From: Halisarca cf. caerulea
Lineage: Eukaryota > Porifera > Demospongiae > Chondrillida > Halisarcidae
Direction of reading: 5' to 3'
Assembly (NCBI GenBank): GCA_963170055.1
Contig: CAUJGJ010000030.1
Coordinates: forward strand, 282,001-346,000
DNA length: 64,000 nucleotides
Below, piece by piece: positions 1 to 11,075 of the stretch. Position 1 is the first letter of the stretch. Each line of letters begins with the position of its first letter. Position numbers and translations under genes: made by a program. A model generated the notes under the pieces. That model worked only from the letters and a program-made list of their open reading frames with translations. It did no database searches and was not told the DNA's origin.

Positions 1-173
1 ACATCACACAAAAGAAAAGGTTATTTCTACATAGTAGACAAGTTAAAAATATTATTCATGGCTTCTTGTAGGCTTTTTAGGAGGTATCTGTGAAGAAAAT
101 AGGGGTGCAATTACGGTCACCGTAGTGGCGGCCATTTTGACGGCTCCATAAAATTGGACATAACATACCTGCG
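1..173. other. Unique left flank, no gene seen
   Basis: These bases have no counterpart upstream of 53906 in the second duplicated copy, where the retrotransposon gag and recombinase continue instead. The similarity between copies begins abruptly at 174, so a breakpoint lies at 173/174. I see no gene here. Confidence 0.6.
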
Positions 174-1105
174 TACGGGCGCAGTGGGAGCGGTTGCCAG
201 ACAAGGTGGATGCTACCATGCTATGGGCAGCAGCATGTGTATGCTTCTTTGGCTTCCTTAGGTCTGGGGAAATGGTTGTACCTGATGGGGCATCGTTTGA
301 TGCAGAGGCACATTTGGCGGTTGGGGATGTAAGGGTGAACGATCCGTTAAACCCAGAGTTCTTGGAGGTTAGGCTGAAGGCATCCAAGACGGATCCGTTT
401 CGCCAGGGAGTCTCCATTTACCTTGGGAAAGGCTCACTCTGACATTTGTCCAGTTGCAGCTGTCCTCGCTTGTGCTGTACAGAGAGGGTCAAGCACCAGG
501 CCCCTTCTTCCAATTTACCAGGGGCCACCCCCTCACGAGAGCTCACTTTGTGGAGGCGGTTCGGAGAGCTCTTCAGGCAGCGGGGGTGTCGGCAGATCAT
601 TGCACTGACTACAGCTTTCGGATTGGAGCTGCAACCACAGCAGTGGCAAAAGGGGTCCCTGATAGTAGCTAGAGGGGTTAATGGGAGGCACTGTGTCATT
701 TCCAGTGTCGTCATTCCTGTGACAGTGCTTCCGGCCTTTCCCTTCCGGTGACGTTACTTTATTGACCTCTTAGCACCTGGAAACGGAGGTTTATTTCAGG
801 TGTTATACGGGGTGGGATTTTGGTTTTCTCAGTTAGGGGTAGCCTGCAGCTGCATGCCTTGCCACCTGACCTGGCCCTTATGCCAATAGTGGGAAGGGTA
901 TGTTAGTTGGGGGGAATGGACGGTCAGTTGGGGGTAGGTGTTGGAGGGTAGGTACGGGAATGTGAATAGGTCAAATGTGCGGCATTCTTCTGAAACCCTG
1001 CTTTGGGGTTGGTGATGGGGTCCAGCGGACTATATAATCCCCTGCTGGCTGCCAGCGGGCCTGTGACCACTCAATTAAGTGTAGACTAGTGTGCACACAT
1101 GCTTA
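174..1105 (+). mobile_element. YR (DIRS/Ngaro-type) retrotransposon remnant, 3' part
   Basis: This is the 3' end of a tyrosine-recombinase retrotransposon: a piece of the recombinase gene followed by about 430 bases of GC-richer non-coding tail (667-1105) matching 54739-55165 in copy 2. About 350 bases present in copy 2 (54390-54738) are missing at 662-667, removing the end of the recombinase gene. The tail ends near AATTAAGTGTAGACTAG, which is nearly the inverse of the left end of the larger element at 51905. Confidence 0.75.
194..672 (+). pseudogene. Tyrosine recombinase fragment (YR retrotransposon)
   Basis: This encodes the catalytic part of the recombinase that DIRS/Ngaro-type retrotransposons use to integrate, in place of a DDE integrase. 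Visible signatures are FFGFLRSGEMVVPDG, LKASKTDPFRQGVSIYLG, CPVAAVLA, LTRAHF and SFRIGAATTAVAKG. The frame changes after YLGKG, where an extra base sits relative to copy 2, and resumes in the frame ending at 672. The active-site Arg of the FRIG motif is kept, but the His normally before it is Tyr (YSFRIG). The C-terminal segment with the nucleophilic Tyr is deleted. The fragment is therefore dead. Confidence 0.85.
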
Positions 1106-1994
1106 AATTCTACACTCGCACTAATCGGAAACACGTTAACACCATTGACTTGATAGTACTGTTCAATTTTAGTTCAAAGAACTGCAAAACCTAAGACTTT
1201 GTAAAGTGTCGGGACTTCTTCTTCTTCATCATCATCTTATTCTGTCCAAAAACTAGTAGTGATGTCCAAGAATGCAATTTTTTGTCCAACTTGATCCACA
1301 TTAGTGAAGAAGACTCACAAGTTAATGCAATACGTTGACAACAATGAAAATATCAAAGTTGGAGCATCGGTAAATTTAATGAAAAAGAGGTTCCAAAACA
1401 GCCGTCCTTGACCTACTACTCCAGGGATATATCCACTGTCTTGGTTGTTTCTAGTATCACGGCTGGCGACACAATACGAAGTTGTTTTATTCTAAGTAGT
1501 AGTAGTGGTAGTATTCTAAGGCCTTCTTTGTTTGCAATATCTACAATCTACGCCAACAACTTTGATTCTACGATCAAAGTAAGTTGACAAACGAGTAGGC
1601 ATTCTCCTTCGAACTTGATACAACCATGCATAGATGCAAAGTGCAATTTGACCTTTGAACTTGATAATTAACGCGTGTATACGAATGTTAAATGCATGCA
1701 TAGAGGTCTATTAATTATGATCACCACTGTATGTGGGAACTCACTATGTTAATAGAGACTGTTTTCAGATGTGTTGCATTAGACCAACAATCCTGGAAGT
1801 CTCTAGACAAGAAATAATCACAAACGTCCTCAGCTTCTCTAGAGAAGAAGCCATTACCACAATGGTCCTCTTTTGAGCACTGAGGGAATGGAGCAATAAT
1901 GTACTGCGGTCATACAAGTCGATAGCAGTCTAGTAACTTTTTTCCCAAAACGAGAATTATACAATGTGGAATCCAAGATGCACACATCCTACCC
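1106..1994. other. Non-coding spacer shared by both copies
   Basis: This aligns with about 55166-56018. It contains a short AGT-repeat stretch near 1495-1510 that is longer in copy 2. Short open frames here are not preserved between the copies in a coding-like way. I see no supported gene. Confidence 0.5.
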
Positions 1995-2163
1995 TCAGGT
2001 GGTGGATATTCCAACTGGATTATGAAGTATAACAACATGGGGAGGAGGTACTGTATGATCTATAAGAAAGTAATAGAGTTTTAAACTATCCATGCAATTA
2101 CACACAGCATACAGACTAATGTCTGGCAGTTGAGTCCAAAACCCTTCCACATACCATACTTCC
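1995..2163 (-). pseudogene. Last exon of NLR-related gene, copy 1, frameshifted
   Basis: This matches the terminal exon at 56019-56189 in copy 2. The acceptor (AACCAG before GGAAG) and the stop codon are conserved. Copy 1 is two bases shorter just after the acceptor (GTATGG against GTATATGG), so entry in phase 0 from the previous exon meets a stop after about 15 codons. The original frame is open downstream, with residues such as DISLYAVCNCMDSLKLYYF. I infer that this copy encodes an altered C-terminus. I do not recognise the domain; it aligns loosely with the last exon of the CARD-NACHT gene at 13772 (shared C-x-EG pattern). Confidence 0.6.
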
Positions 2164-2563
2164 CTGGTTGCTATCAAGCACTACAAGCTACTACCTACAT
2201 ACCTACCCAATTAGCACAGATAAACATGTCACAACAATCTACAAACTAGTCTCGTTCCCTGGCGAGAATACAACCAACTACCTACTCACCTACCACCTAC
2301 ATACCTACCCAGCATAGATAGTATAGACAGACATGTCATAACAACCTACAAACAGGTCTAACCTGACATCATACTACAGACCTCAGAGGTCCGATATGAG
2401 ACAATGTACTGAATGTATGGACCATAGCTTATACAAGTACACATATGTAGTAGTGTAAACTGATGGTAGTTTGAAGACAGAGACATTGAAGGAACATTAC
2501 TATTGTGTACTTGTGCTCCCTTGGAAACAATCATTTATGCTCATTACCATGGGTCTGCCAGAA

Positions 2564-2600
2564 TCCAAATGCCAACAGCACCTTGCTGTGGGCATTTGGA
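2564..2600. repeat. Short hairpin conserved in both copies
   Basis: TCCAAATGCC and GGCATTTGGA form a perfect 10-bp outer stem. An inner ACAGCA/TGCTGT stem surrounds a 3-base loop, with one mismatch between the stems. The hairpin is unchanged at the matching site in copy 2, near 56474-56510. Confidence 0.6.
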
Positions 2601-2835
2601 AGCCATGCTTTATGAGGAGATTGATCATAATTTTGATTTTCCTTCATAGCCAAGACATCAAAACTACCAAGAATTGGAATCAAATTTGCATGGATTCCAA
2701 ATAAATGACTTTACATACTAAAACTACATGTGTGCTATCCACAAGAACATAAATAATGTGAAAGGTATGATTATGTAAATGATGTTCTGAATTAACCTAA
2801 TGCAGACAATACAGTAGTTATGTATGTCAACTTAC

Positions 2836-2972
2836 ATGGAGATGTAGGTCTATATTGACGTTTTGCAGATGATATCCCAGAGGAAATACATCACGCAGGA
2901 TATATCTGATATGGATTGGTACACAGCTACACTCCAATGAGCAGTCCTCAGTCAGAAAGCCATTTGGAAAAT
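2836..2972 (-). CDS. Penultimate exon of NLR-related gene, copy 1
   Basis: The exon is bounded by an acceptor (TTACAG) and a donor (GTAAGTTG). It enters in phase 1 and leaves in phase 0, and is open for 45 codons. The product contains FLTEDCSLEC, with EDxxLEC shared with exon 13949-14091 of the CARD-NACHT gene. The preceding exon (5734-5971) ends in phase 1, so the join is in frame. Copy 2 has the same exon at 56748-56884 with several amino-acid differences and no stop. The function is unknown. Because the next exon is frameshifted in this copy, the locus is probably a pseudogene. Confidence 0.6.
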
Positions 2973-3300
2973 CTGTAAGGAATAATAAAGAACTTCATCA
3001 TGAAAACAACATCTACTAGAAATGCTCAACAAACGTTTGTTCTATCTCAACATGTACGGACGAGAAACTGCTGGTCTACTCTACACAAACATTATAATGA
3101 TAATAATTTTACCAAAAACAAATAGTTTTATTGGACCAGGTGCTGATCAGAAACAAACACCACCTGGGGGGGGAGGAAGTTTCAGTATTACAGTGTGTAT
3201 GCCTGCCATACAAGACGTGATTGCATTTTTGATGTATGTACTGTATCTATGTTTCTTTGTGGATAATGATCATAGGACCAATAACAAACATAAACTATAG

Positions 3301-3945
3301 GGCCAGGCAAAGTTAATTCCCAGTTTATCGTTTCTGCCGCATGTGATTTGGCTTGCGCCTGACTATTTTCATTATTCATTATTCGTGGTTATGTGATCAA
3401 AGATGAGTCTAGCCATTACTACCTTACATATTGTTTCCATTAATTCGTGTGTAAAATGTGATTTTAATATGCTGTGTAGTGCGTCCCACTTATTCGCATA
3501 ACAGTTAAAGGAATATTCTGGTTAATGGAATGTAAACTACAAGTACAGAATCATTTGTATATATGCACTGTAGTAAAATAACTGCTTAAAGGAATACTAC
3601 ATAAAGGAATATTCTGGATATAGGAATAAGATTTTCAAATCATTCATATTCAAATAATATATAAACTGTACTGCTTATAAGAATAGCACTGTGAACGCAA
3701 GTTAATCCAACTCAGTTATAGCTACCCTGCAGTGAAAAATCTATAACATTGCTTACTTCCTCTTAGAATTCCCATTTTAAATATTCTATTACTGTATATC
3801 CATTGTATATGTTTATATATAAAATGAATACATATGTATATTCATATTTTTAATATACGAAGACAATCCCGACTATTGGCACAGCAGGAATGTATGTTCT
3901 GGATTAAGGAATATTCTGGATAATGGAACAATTTGCCTGGTCCCC
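3301..3945. mobile_element. Putative MITE private to copy 1
   Basis: The ends are imperfect inverted repeats: left CCAGGCAAAGTTAATTCC, right GGAACAATTTGCCTGG. The interior repeats the motif GGAATATTCTGG several times. It lies in the roughly 2-kb stretch absent from copy 2. CAG-type ends suggest a pogo/Tigger-derived non-autonomous element, but a clean TA target duplication is not evident. Confidence 0.5.
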
Positions 3946-5190
3946 AGGGTATGCGATTAACAGGGACCCACTCTAATATTATAACAATGATATACTGTAA
4001 AACCATCATTTGTTTCTTTACATAGTTTGTAGTATTACAATGATCAAGGAGTACAAATATGTACGTATAAATAATAAGAAGTGCATTTCAATATAAATGA
4101 ACAATGAAAAATGACCTCCCTCGCTCATGGTATAATTTAGAACGCTTCATGATAAATTGAGAATCAATTTTGCCTGGTCTAATAATGGAAGGAGGCAGAT
4201 ATGTACGTATGGGGTATTGTTGATGTTACTGAAACACATGCAGTGCAGTGTTGTGCGGAAGTGCAGATACATTACGTATGTGGTATTGTAGGGGTTACAT
4301 ACGTATATACGTAACTAGGGGGTCTGGGGTATGCTCCACCACAGAAAACAGAAGTTTTTAGGTTATATAAGGTGATATCCGAGGCCATTTTAGACCATTC
4401 AAGTTTAATTTTGATTTTCAAGAAAGCTTACTCTATAGTAATTTGTACAATGTAAAACTGGAATCTTAGAATCATTTTGGGGATGGAAGCTGGTGAGTTT
4501 GGGTTAAAGCCGGGTTGACAATATGACGAACTGCCCTGCGTTGCGTAAGCGTCACGCGTTGTTGAAAAAAGTTTATCTTTAATGTGTTGACGCAAGGAAG
4601 AAAAGTCTTGTAGAGTTTCGGAATAGCCACTAATTCAATCGAAACCTTTCGAAAAGGCTATAAAAGCGTCTCGAAAGTCTCTTAGAAAGGCGGGGACCCA
4701 GTAAAGAGATCACTGGGTTTATTTCACTTCAAACTGTCAATGAAAACTTCTCCAAGTACACCCGAATCGGGATGTACTTCCTTGCCAAGAGCAAAATATT
4801 GAAGTGTATAATAGGATCTGTATGTTTGGTGGCATAATCCTTAGAAATCTTGAAACACGAATGGTAGAACATGTGCAAATTGCGAACAGTTGTACGCATA
4901 TATTCAAGTATGCGCAGAATGATGCGACACGTGAACATTTGCTGATGCGTCATATTGTGAACCTGACTTAAGGCAATTCTATGCACCTTGAGATAGACAT
5001 ACAGTACACATTGTCACACTTGGGAATGCACATGGAGACTAGGGACAAACGTAATTGCATGTTATATAGGATCATTTCCGTACTCCCAAGAGATCCCAAT
5101 TATCCAGCTTCAACTGTATATCGTTCCACTGCAGTGAAATGGTTACGCTTAACTGTTCTTTCCCATCTCTGGCAATAGCAAACTTACTCC
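3946..5190. other. Copy 1-private stretch, no supported gene
   Basis: This sequence is absent from copy 2. A minus-strand open frame of 85 codons at 4729-4986 has a plausible amino-acid composition but no recognisable motif or splice context, so I do not call it. Several ACGTA-rich words occur near 4200-4320. Confidence 0.4.
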
Positions 5191-5410
5191 CACTACAAAG
5201 CAACAACTCTTGTACCTTAAGTTTGTACTTAAACTTCAATGTACAGTACTAGCATACCTTAATTGGTATAATTTGCATAAAATTGATAATCTATTGACAG
5301 TGGTAGTGGAATGTGTAAACTTGGGGGGTGGGTGGGTGTCATGGCAGACATGTGTGAGAATTTACAGAATCACAATTAGTGTGGGTTTACCTTGTCCTTT
5401 CTTCTTTTCT

Positions 5411-5487
5411 GGGTGCCACTTACAGTAGCCTCTGGCTAAAGGTTCTCCAGGTTAAATAAGAATACCCTATACCCTATACCCTATACC
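5411..5487 (+). mobile_element. LINE 3' tail ending in an ACCCTAT repeat
   Basis: The sequence GTAGCCTCTGGCTAAAGG, then AGGTTAAATAAG, then about three copies of ACCCTAT matches the 3' end of the LINE at 60520-61329. It also matches the short insert at 61685-61760. This copy is severely 5' truncated. Confidence 0.7.
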
Positions 5488-5733
5488 TTAAAATTCATGA
5501 AATCAGATCTGTTACAATTTTGGGGCATTTTTCAGTGTTATTGATGGATTTTCCATTGTGAAGTCATAGAAATGAGTATTAATGATATGAAATTAGGTGG
5601 ACAGAGCCCCCTCCACCCCCCCCCCCCCCGTTCCATTGCCTTTAATTGAACACGATGTAGCAATAATCAAGCACATGCAAAAGGACATGCATTGTGCTGA
5701 GATATGCTCGAGGTCAGTAATAGGTTGACTCAC

Positions 5734-5971
5734 CCAGTACGCCATTCCATTCGGGCATTAACAACATCATGGAACATCCATTCCAAATCCAGGCCCACCA
5801 TACATCCACAGCCTCTGCAGCCTCCACAAGAGCATCTTTATCAAGCACCCCAGGGTCAGCAGTGATACAACAGAAATTAAAGTGATCATATTGCATTATA
5901 CGTTCTTTTATACAAGCAGAGCAAAATTTGTTCAAATCTCTCAGGAACACTTTGTCCCTGTTGGAGGTGAT
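5734..5971 (-). CDS. Module exon of NLR-related gene, copy 1
   Basis: The acceptor is CCCTGCAG before ATCACC and the donor is GTGAGTC. It enters in phase 0 and exits in phase 1 (79 codons plus one base). Visible residues include DLNKFCSACIKER, CCITADPGVLDKDAL and WWAWIWNGCSMM. It aligns well with copy 2 exon 58293-58533 and with exon 47932-48177 of the gene at 45-52 kb (shared GVLDK-x-AL and a Trp/aromatic cluster), and weakly with exon 16943-17144 of the CARD-NACHT gene. I cannot name the domain. The phase pattern places it as the first of three exons of a C-terminal module. No NACHT exon is visible upstream before the CARD-NACHT gene begins, so copy 1 is a 3' gene fragment. Confidence 0.65.
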
Positions 5972-7347
5972 CTGCAGGGATGGGAACATTCAATCACAGT
6001 AAGAATGTGCATACGTGTAAAAGCAGTCACTGTGTATGTATTATCTCTCAAGTAGCTGTTAGTCCAACAGCTGCATGTATATTTCATTCAAATATGACAT
6101 TTATATTAACACGTTATTAATTTATTATGTACATTCATACAAATAGACTTTTTAGGTGCTGTTTAAGGCACCAATATACAGTAGGTACAAGACTATTTCC
6201 ATGTACAACACACATTGTGACCAGTGAGTGAATCTACCATGCATGTTGATGGCTGTTACATTTACAAAAGGTACATCCAGTATATACAATGTACATACTG
6301 TAAGGGTGGTCTGGAAACTAAAGCTTGATGCAAGTGATGAGCACCTGGCCCAGTAGCACTGAATGGTTATCCCCCACATGAAAGATCGACACTAGATTGA
6401 AGCTATCTATTTATACTTGTAAAACAAAAGAAAAGAGGGAGGAGGGCAGAGAGGGAAGATCAATTCCTAATTACAGGCGATGTTAAGAAGTATGGATTAA
6501 ACCAGTTTTGCAATGCACCACACTGCAGTTTGACCTGAATGGAAGAGCCACAGATGAATACGATAAGGGTATATATTACACACAGAAGACCACATGAAGA
6601 CTGATGTGAAGTTTATATCAGAGAGACAGGAAGACCTTTGGAGCCAAGGAATGACAGTAGAACGAAAGCAATAAGTGAACCAGATGTACTGTATGCATAA
6701 GGGATGGGAATGGTGTTCACTTAGACATATTGAACCTTCAATCAATGAAAGATTCCAAAGTTAAGGTAAACGTCATTGAACACACCTCACAAAACAGTTT
6801 GCATTCTCAGGCATATTCACATTTAAAATCTTACTGCAAGTGCTAACATCAATTTCTACTCACACGTGAACCATTGTGCCAAATACAATCACTCCAATAA
6901 AATGTTTGCTATTTTGCTGAGTTACATGACATTGTGGATGTGTATTGCAAGTTAATTTGTGGCCACATAAGGCTATTTTTGTTACAGTGATCGTCAACGG
7001 CAATGGAAGACTCTGGAAATCCTCCTCAGAGGAAGCTGTGGTTAAATGAAAGTGTGACAGCTGTTGAGAAAAGAGGAGGTAAGAGCTTGCATGAGGGAGA
7101 CCTAGTACATGTAAGAAAATTGCCACAGCTACTGAGATAATCCTCTGCAGTAGACTGTTGTCCAAGTTTCACATATGGGGGTGCATCCCTGTTTGGCTAT
7201 GAATACAATGGTAACCAAAACACTTCAGCCACATGCACGTGGTGGCTTAAGTGATTTTCTAAAAGTCTTGGCTGTGTAGGACAGCAATAGCTACAAAGGA
7301 AGTTGCTAATAGCAGATCAAATCCTCACATATCTTTCACTAATGATA
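5972..7347. other. Duplicated intron-like region with decayed repeats
   Basis: This aligns with 58534-59753. It includes a degraded counterpart (about 6250-6400, minus) of the putative copy 2 exon 58860-59008, broken in copy 1 by loss of 8 bases. The unit at about 6950-7060 recurs in diverged form at about 7512-7605. No intact gene was seen. Confidence 0.45.
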
Positions 7348-7660
7348 GAAGGCCTTACCAGGGAATACCATCCCTCATCAGTAGCACTCAGTGACATCCT
7401 CCATGTTTCATATTTAAAATGGAAACTGTATATACACACATAATCTCTCCAGTGAAATTGCTGGTATATTTTTGAGATACGGGACATTGTGTATATGTAT
7501 ATATATACATTGCAAGCTAATTGGTAGCATCACAAGGCTATTTTCTTTACAATGATTATCTAAGGCAAAGAAAGCCTCTACAAATCTCCCTGAGAGGAAG
7601 TTGCCTGAGAATGTCATCCAGTGCTACTGATAGGGGGGTATTCCCCGAAAAGGCCTTCTT
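7348..7660. mobile_element. MITE-like element with 50-bp inverted ends
   Basis: The left end (GAAGGCCTTACCAGGGAATA..ATCAGTAGCACT) and the right end (AGTGCTACTGAT..AAAAGGCCTTCTT) are imperfect inverted repeats of about 50 bases. Copy 2 has the left end intact at about 59754 but loses sequence after AGTGCTACTGA at about 60068. A related terminus lies inside the NLR intron near 18553-18600. Confidence 0.6.
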
Positions 7661-8740
7661 ACACATTATCAAAAGATTGCATGAAGATATGCTATTAACA
7701 CTGTTCCTTTGCACCTCCATACCTCATATTCTCTAATATGAAACGCTGCTGTTTTTCAGTGCACCACTAAATAAGCTAGATAATATTTGTATTTTTAATG
7801 ACAAAAGGTTCCCCATTTTTAGTGTTTGACTCTAATTTTTCATCAGTTACAAAGTTTGAGCACGTTGGATGCCTTGTAAGGCCATATGCCTCGGTCTTCA
7901 CTCTTCTGCTATCTATCAAGGTACAGGACAGTGCCAGTTACATGTGTTAATACTTAAGTTATTTGACTTTCCAACTCACATAACGTTAAGTCTGGGAACG
8001 CGCAACTCCGAACCAATTCGTAGTTGTCATAATTTCAGCTGTCATATTAGGCAATTTAGAATTGGAATCAGAATGGGAATGGAGAAACATGGCACTTACC
8101 TCGGTTGCGTTCAGCATCTTTTGGTAGAACTAGACTACTTTGTCATAGAGAGTGCAAATTTGACAAAAGTCGGGACAAACCATAGAATATTACAATGCCG
8201 GGAGGTACAGGTAAAAATTGTGAAAAATCGTGACTGTCCTGCCATAATCAGGACGGTTGGCAACTATGGCAATGCTATCAGCATAACAAATTTACCATTT
8301 GCTGAAGAACTACAAAGAAAGGTGACAAAGAAAAGGAGAAACGAGGAAGGAAAAATACGTAAAACTGCAGTTGATACTCCTGATTTGCATGAAAAATCAC
8401 TTTCCTTGTCAAAATTTATTACAACTGTTTTCATGGACTTAGCCTTCAGAAATACATTGTGCTTATTTTCCCATGTTCTTTTGCTGTTCTTTGTAAGTGT
8501 GTAGATATTAGTTCCTCCGAATAACTCCCACAAATGTAGAAAATGTGATTGCTTGACATATAGAGGAGCTGGACATTGATACTTTGCACGAAGTCATCAA
8601 TTGCAGTGTGATCTGCAACAGACCATCACTGTGGTCTATAGCCTTCCATCTTTACAAAGTAAGCACAGTACAGGTCACAAAAAAACTTGACAGCAACCGA
8701 TAAACACCAACCACTATCATTGCTTTCAGTTACTTTCCAT
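7661..8740. other. Spacer with one long but unsupported open frame
   Basis: A plus-strand open frame of 211 codons spans 7869-8504. It has no recognisable domain, and copy 2 lacks most of the sequence (compare 60120-60310), so I treat it as chance. Confidence 0.4.
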
Positions 8741-9175
8741 TCTGGCAATAAACCACGAATATAATAGATGTCCGTTGATGTTTGCAGATATCTGCTAATG
8801 CTAAATGTTAGCGGATATCAGTTAATGCGTGCACAAGCAGGACGTCTTCGCCTGAGTGTGCACCTTTACTGCTTTAGTTTCTCTTCGAGTATTGTGAGAA
8901 TGGTTGTCGGTTATTTTGGAAAGCAAAGAATTATTCAGCTCTACTTCCAGAGGAAAATTTCTTTTGGACAGATTTCGAGGATTCTACAGAGTAAAGGTTT
9001 AAATATTCCGAGGCAGACGATCTGGTTAATTGTGAGAAAGTACTAGAAACCCGGAACGCTTTCAAGATTACCAGGCTCAGGTGCTGGCTATCATCAAAGC
9101 GCAGATGAGGGATAATGATGAGACGACGGCCACACAACTGCTTAAATTGATGAATGACAAGCGACCACACAACTA

Positions 9176-11075
9176 CAGTGAAAACTGGTTAACGAAAAAT
9201 CCATGGTGCAAGTCAAAGTGCTTCTCATTAACAGTATTTCTTGTTATCAGGTCTCCATATATGAAATGCATTCAATATGCATACATACTGGTATTATACA
9301 GAAATGAGAATATAAACCATAACAATTCAGTTAATGTGTTGACATCAATGATATTAATGATTAATAAATAAGTTGAGAAAAAGTCAGACAATGTTGTCTG
9401 TTTCTTTAACCATATGGTGGAAGTCTCCAAGGCTAGTAGATCTTTCAAATTGTTGGGTTCTCTGCACTGAAAGTGCCTCTTTAAAACCTGAAACGCACCA
9501 CTGACAGCTTCTTCGGAAGGAGGGGCAGGTGGCTCATCATAATCAGACTCTTCGTCTTCTTGTACATCCTGCTGGATCGCATCCAGCTGAATCTGAGTAA
9601 CAATGTCTTCATCAGAGAGGGTTCCTAAAGTTGCCACTTCTGCATCAATGTCAGCATAGCCATCACAGTTGGATGTCTCTACACCTACAAGCTGACAAAC
9701 ATGCCTTGCTAAATCTTCAACAGATCTAGAGTCCACTTCACCTTCTTCAGGGGCAACATCATTCCCACTAGCATGATAGCCAAACCCTGCATGTCGAAAG
9801 CAGTTGGCAATGGTTAGAGCAGTGACCTTCTCCCATGCAGTCTGAGTGTAGATCATGGCATCCAACACTGTTGGTTTGAAATCTTCTTTCCTTTCCATGG
9901 CCAAAATGTACTCCTGTAGAAGAGACTGTCGGTAGTGTCTCTTGAAACACCGGATAATGCCTTGATCACAAGGTTGCAGATGAGATATGGTTTGCGGTGG
10001 CAGTACTGGATGGTTATATGGGAGAGACCACTCATCATGGGATGCCCAGGACAATTGTCGATAAAGAGAAGGACCTTCATATTTTGCCGCTTCATTCTGT
10101 TGTTGAAGGATTTGACCCACTGCTACCACATCGTACCTGTCATCCATGTAGTTCAATTTGATTCATAAGGAAGAGGGATTCTCCCAGCTGTTCTAAAGCA
10201 TCAAGGCCTTGCTGACTTCCCTATGACCAGTGGATCAATCTTGCCCGAACCATCCATGTTAGCACCGAGCAGCAATGTCAATCGTTCTTTAGACATCTCA
10301 CCTCCATAGCAGTGCTCACCTTTGAAAGTTAAAGCGCGATTACATAAGCATCTGTAAAAGAGCCCAGTTTCATTCACATTGTAAATGCAGTCGGGAGAGT
10401 ATCCTTCCAACAAGTCACTGAGCCTGGATTTCCAATTGGCAACAACAGTAGTGTAAGTTGCAGCTGACTCACCACAAACCACTTTTGACACAATCCCTTT
10501 ACGACCTTTGAATCGCTGGAGTCAATTCGTTGTGGCTTTAAATTCACTGTGCCCAAGATCCTTGGTTAATTTCTCTGCTTTATCCATCATTAATGGGCCA
10601 TTGATAGGGATAGTGCTTTGTCGGGCCATAAGAAACCATCTGTAAAGTGCTTCGTCAATATCAGAGTAGGCAGCTTCGCGTATATGCTTCCTGCCGCCGC
10701 TGGAGTTGTCCCCTTCAATTTTACTCCGGTTCTTCAAGAATGTGGACTGTGTCGAGCTATGAATGTCGAACTTTTTACAAATTTCTGTCTTTGAGAGTTT
10801 CCTGGCATCGGTCTCTTCAAAAATCTTCATTTCAAAGTCAATTAAATAGCTGTGTTGCTTCTTTCCATGCAGTTGCCATCTTGAACAGGTGCCAATGTGA
10901 TGATGTCATGATTGATTTCTAACGATGTCATTGTTGTGTCTTCAGCATTTCACCATAACAGATATTTTTCATGTTGAGCAGTACTTTTAGTACAGTAAAT
11001 AACCTTGTCAGGGGGAATCATTTGCGCTAAGCAATAATTCGTGTAAAGCAACTTCGTGTTAACCAGTTTTCACTG
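9176..11075 (-). mobile_element. pogo/Tigger-like DNA transposon (1,900 bp)
   Basis: Terminal inverted repeats are CAGTGAAAACTGGTTAAC at the left and its exact inverse at the right, flanked by the TA dinucleotide at 9174-9175 and 11076-11077, as expected for pogo elements. Copy 2 lacks the element at the equivalent site (about 61865-61880), so the insertion post-dates the segmental duplication or was not shared. It carries a minus-strand transposase gene. Confidence 0.93.
9377..10830 (-). pseudogene. Tigger/jerky-type transposase, frameshifted
   Basis: The family comprises pogo-superfamily transposases with an N-terminal CENP-B-like DNA-binding region and a DDE_1 nuclease. The N-terminal HTH (LSKTEICKKFDIHSSTQSTF) and a CENPB-type second HTH (ALYRWFLMARQSTIPI) are in the frame 10522-10830. 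The first catalytic region is in 10201-10491, the LFIDNCPGHP motif is in 9853-10095, and the third acidic motif (QPCDQGIIRCFKRHY) plus an acidic C-terminal tail are in 9377-10156. At least three frame changes break it. The first motif reads NVNETGLFY where the family has Asp (usually N-x-DETG), so a catalytic Asp appears replaced by Asn. Confidence 0.9.

Noticed and set aside
2471..2704. 77-codon frame conserved in both duplicated copies (56381-56614)
   Set aside because: Conservation follows the overall similarity of the duplication, there are no splice signals, and the frame spans a hairpin.
4729..4986. 85-codon minus-strand frame
   Set aside because: The composition is plausible, but it has no motif, no splice context and is absent from copy 2.
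7869..8504. 211-codon plus-strand open frame
   Set aside because: Most of it is missing in duplicated copy 2, there is no domain, and a minus-strand frame overlaps it. It is probably chance.
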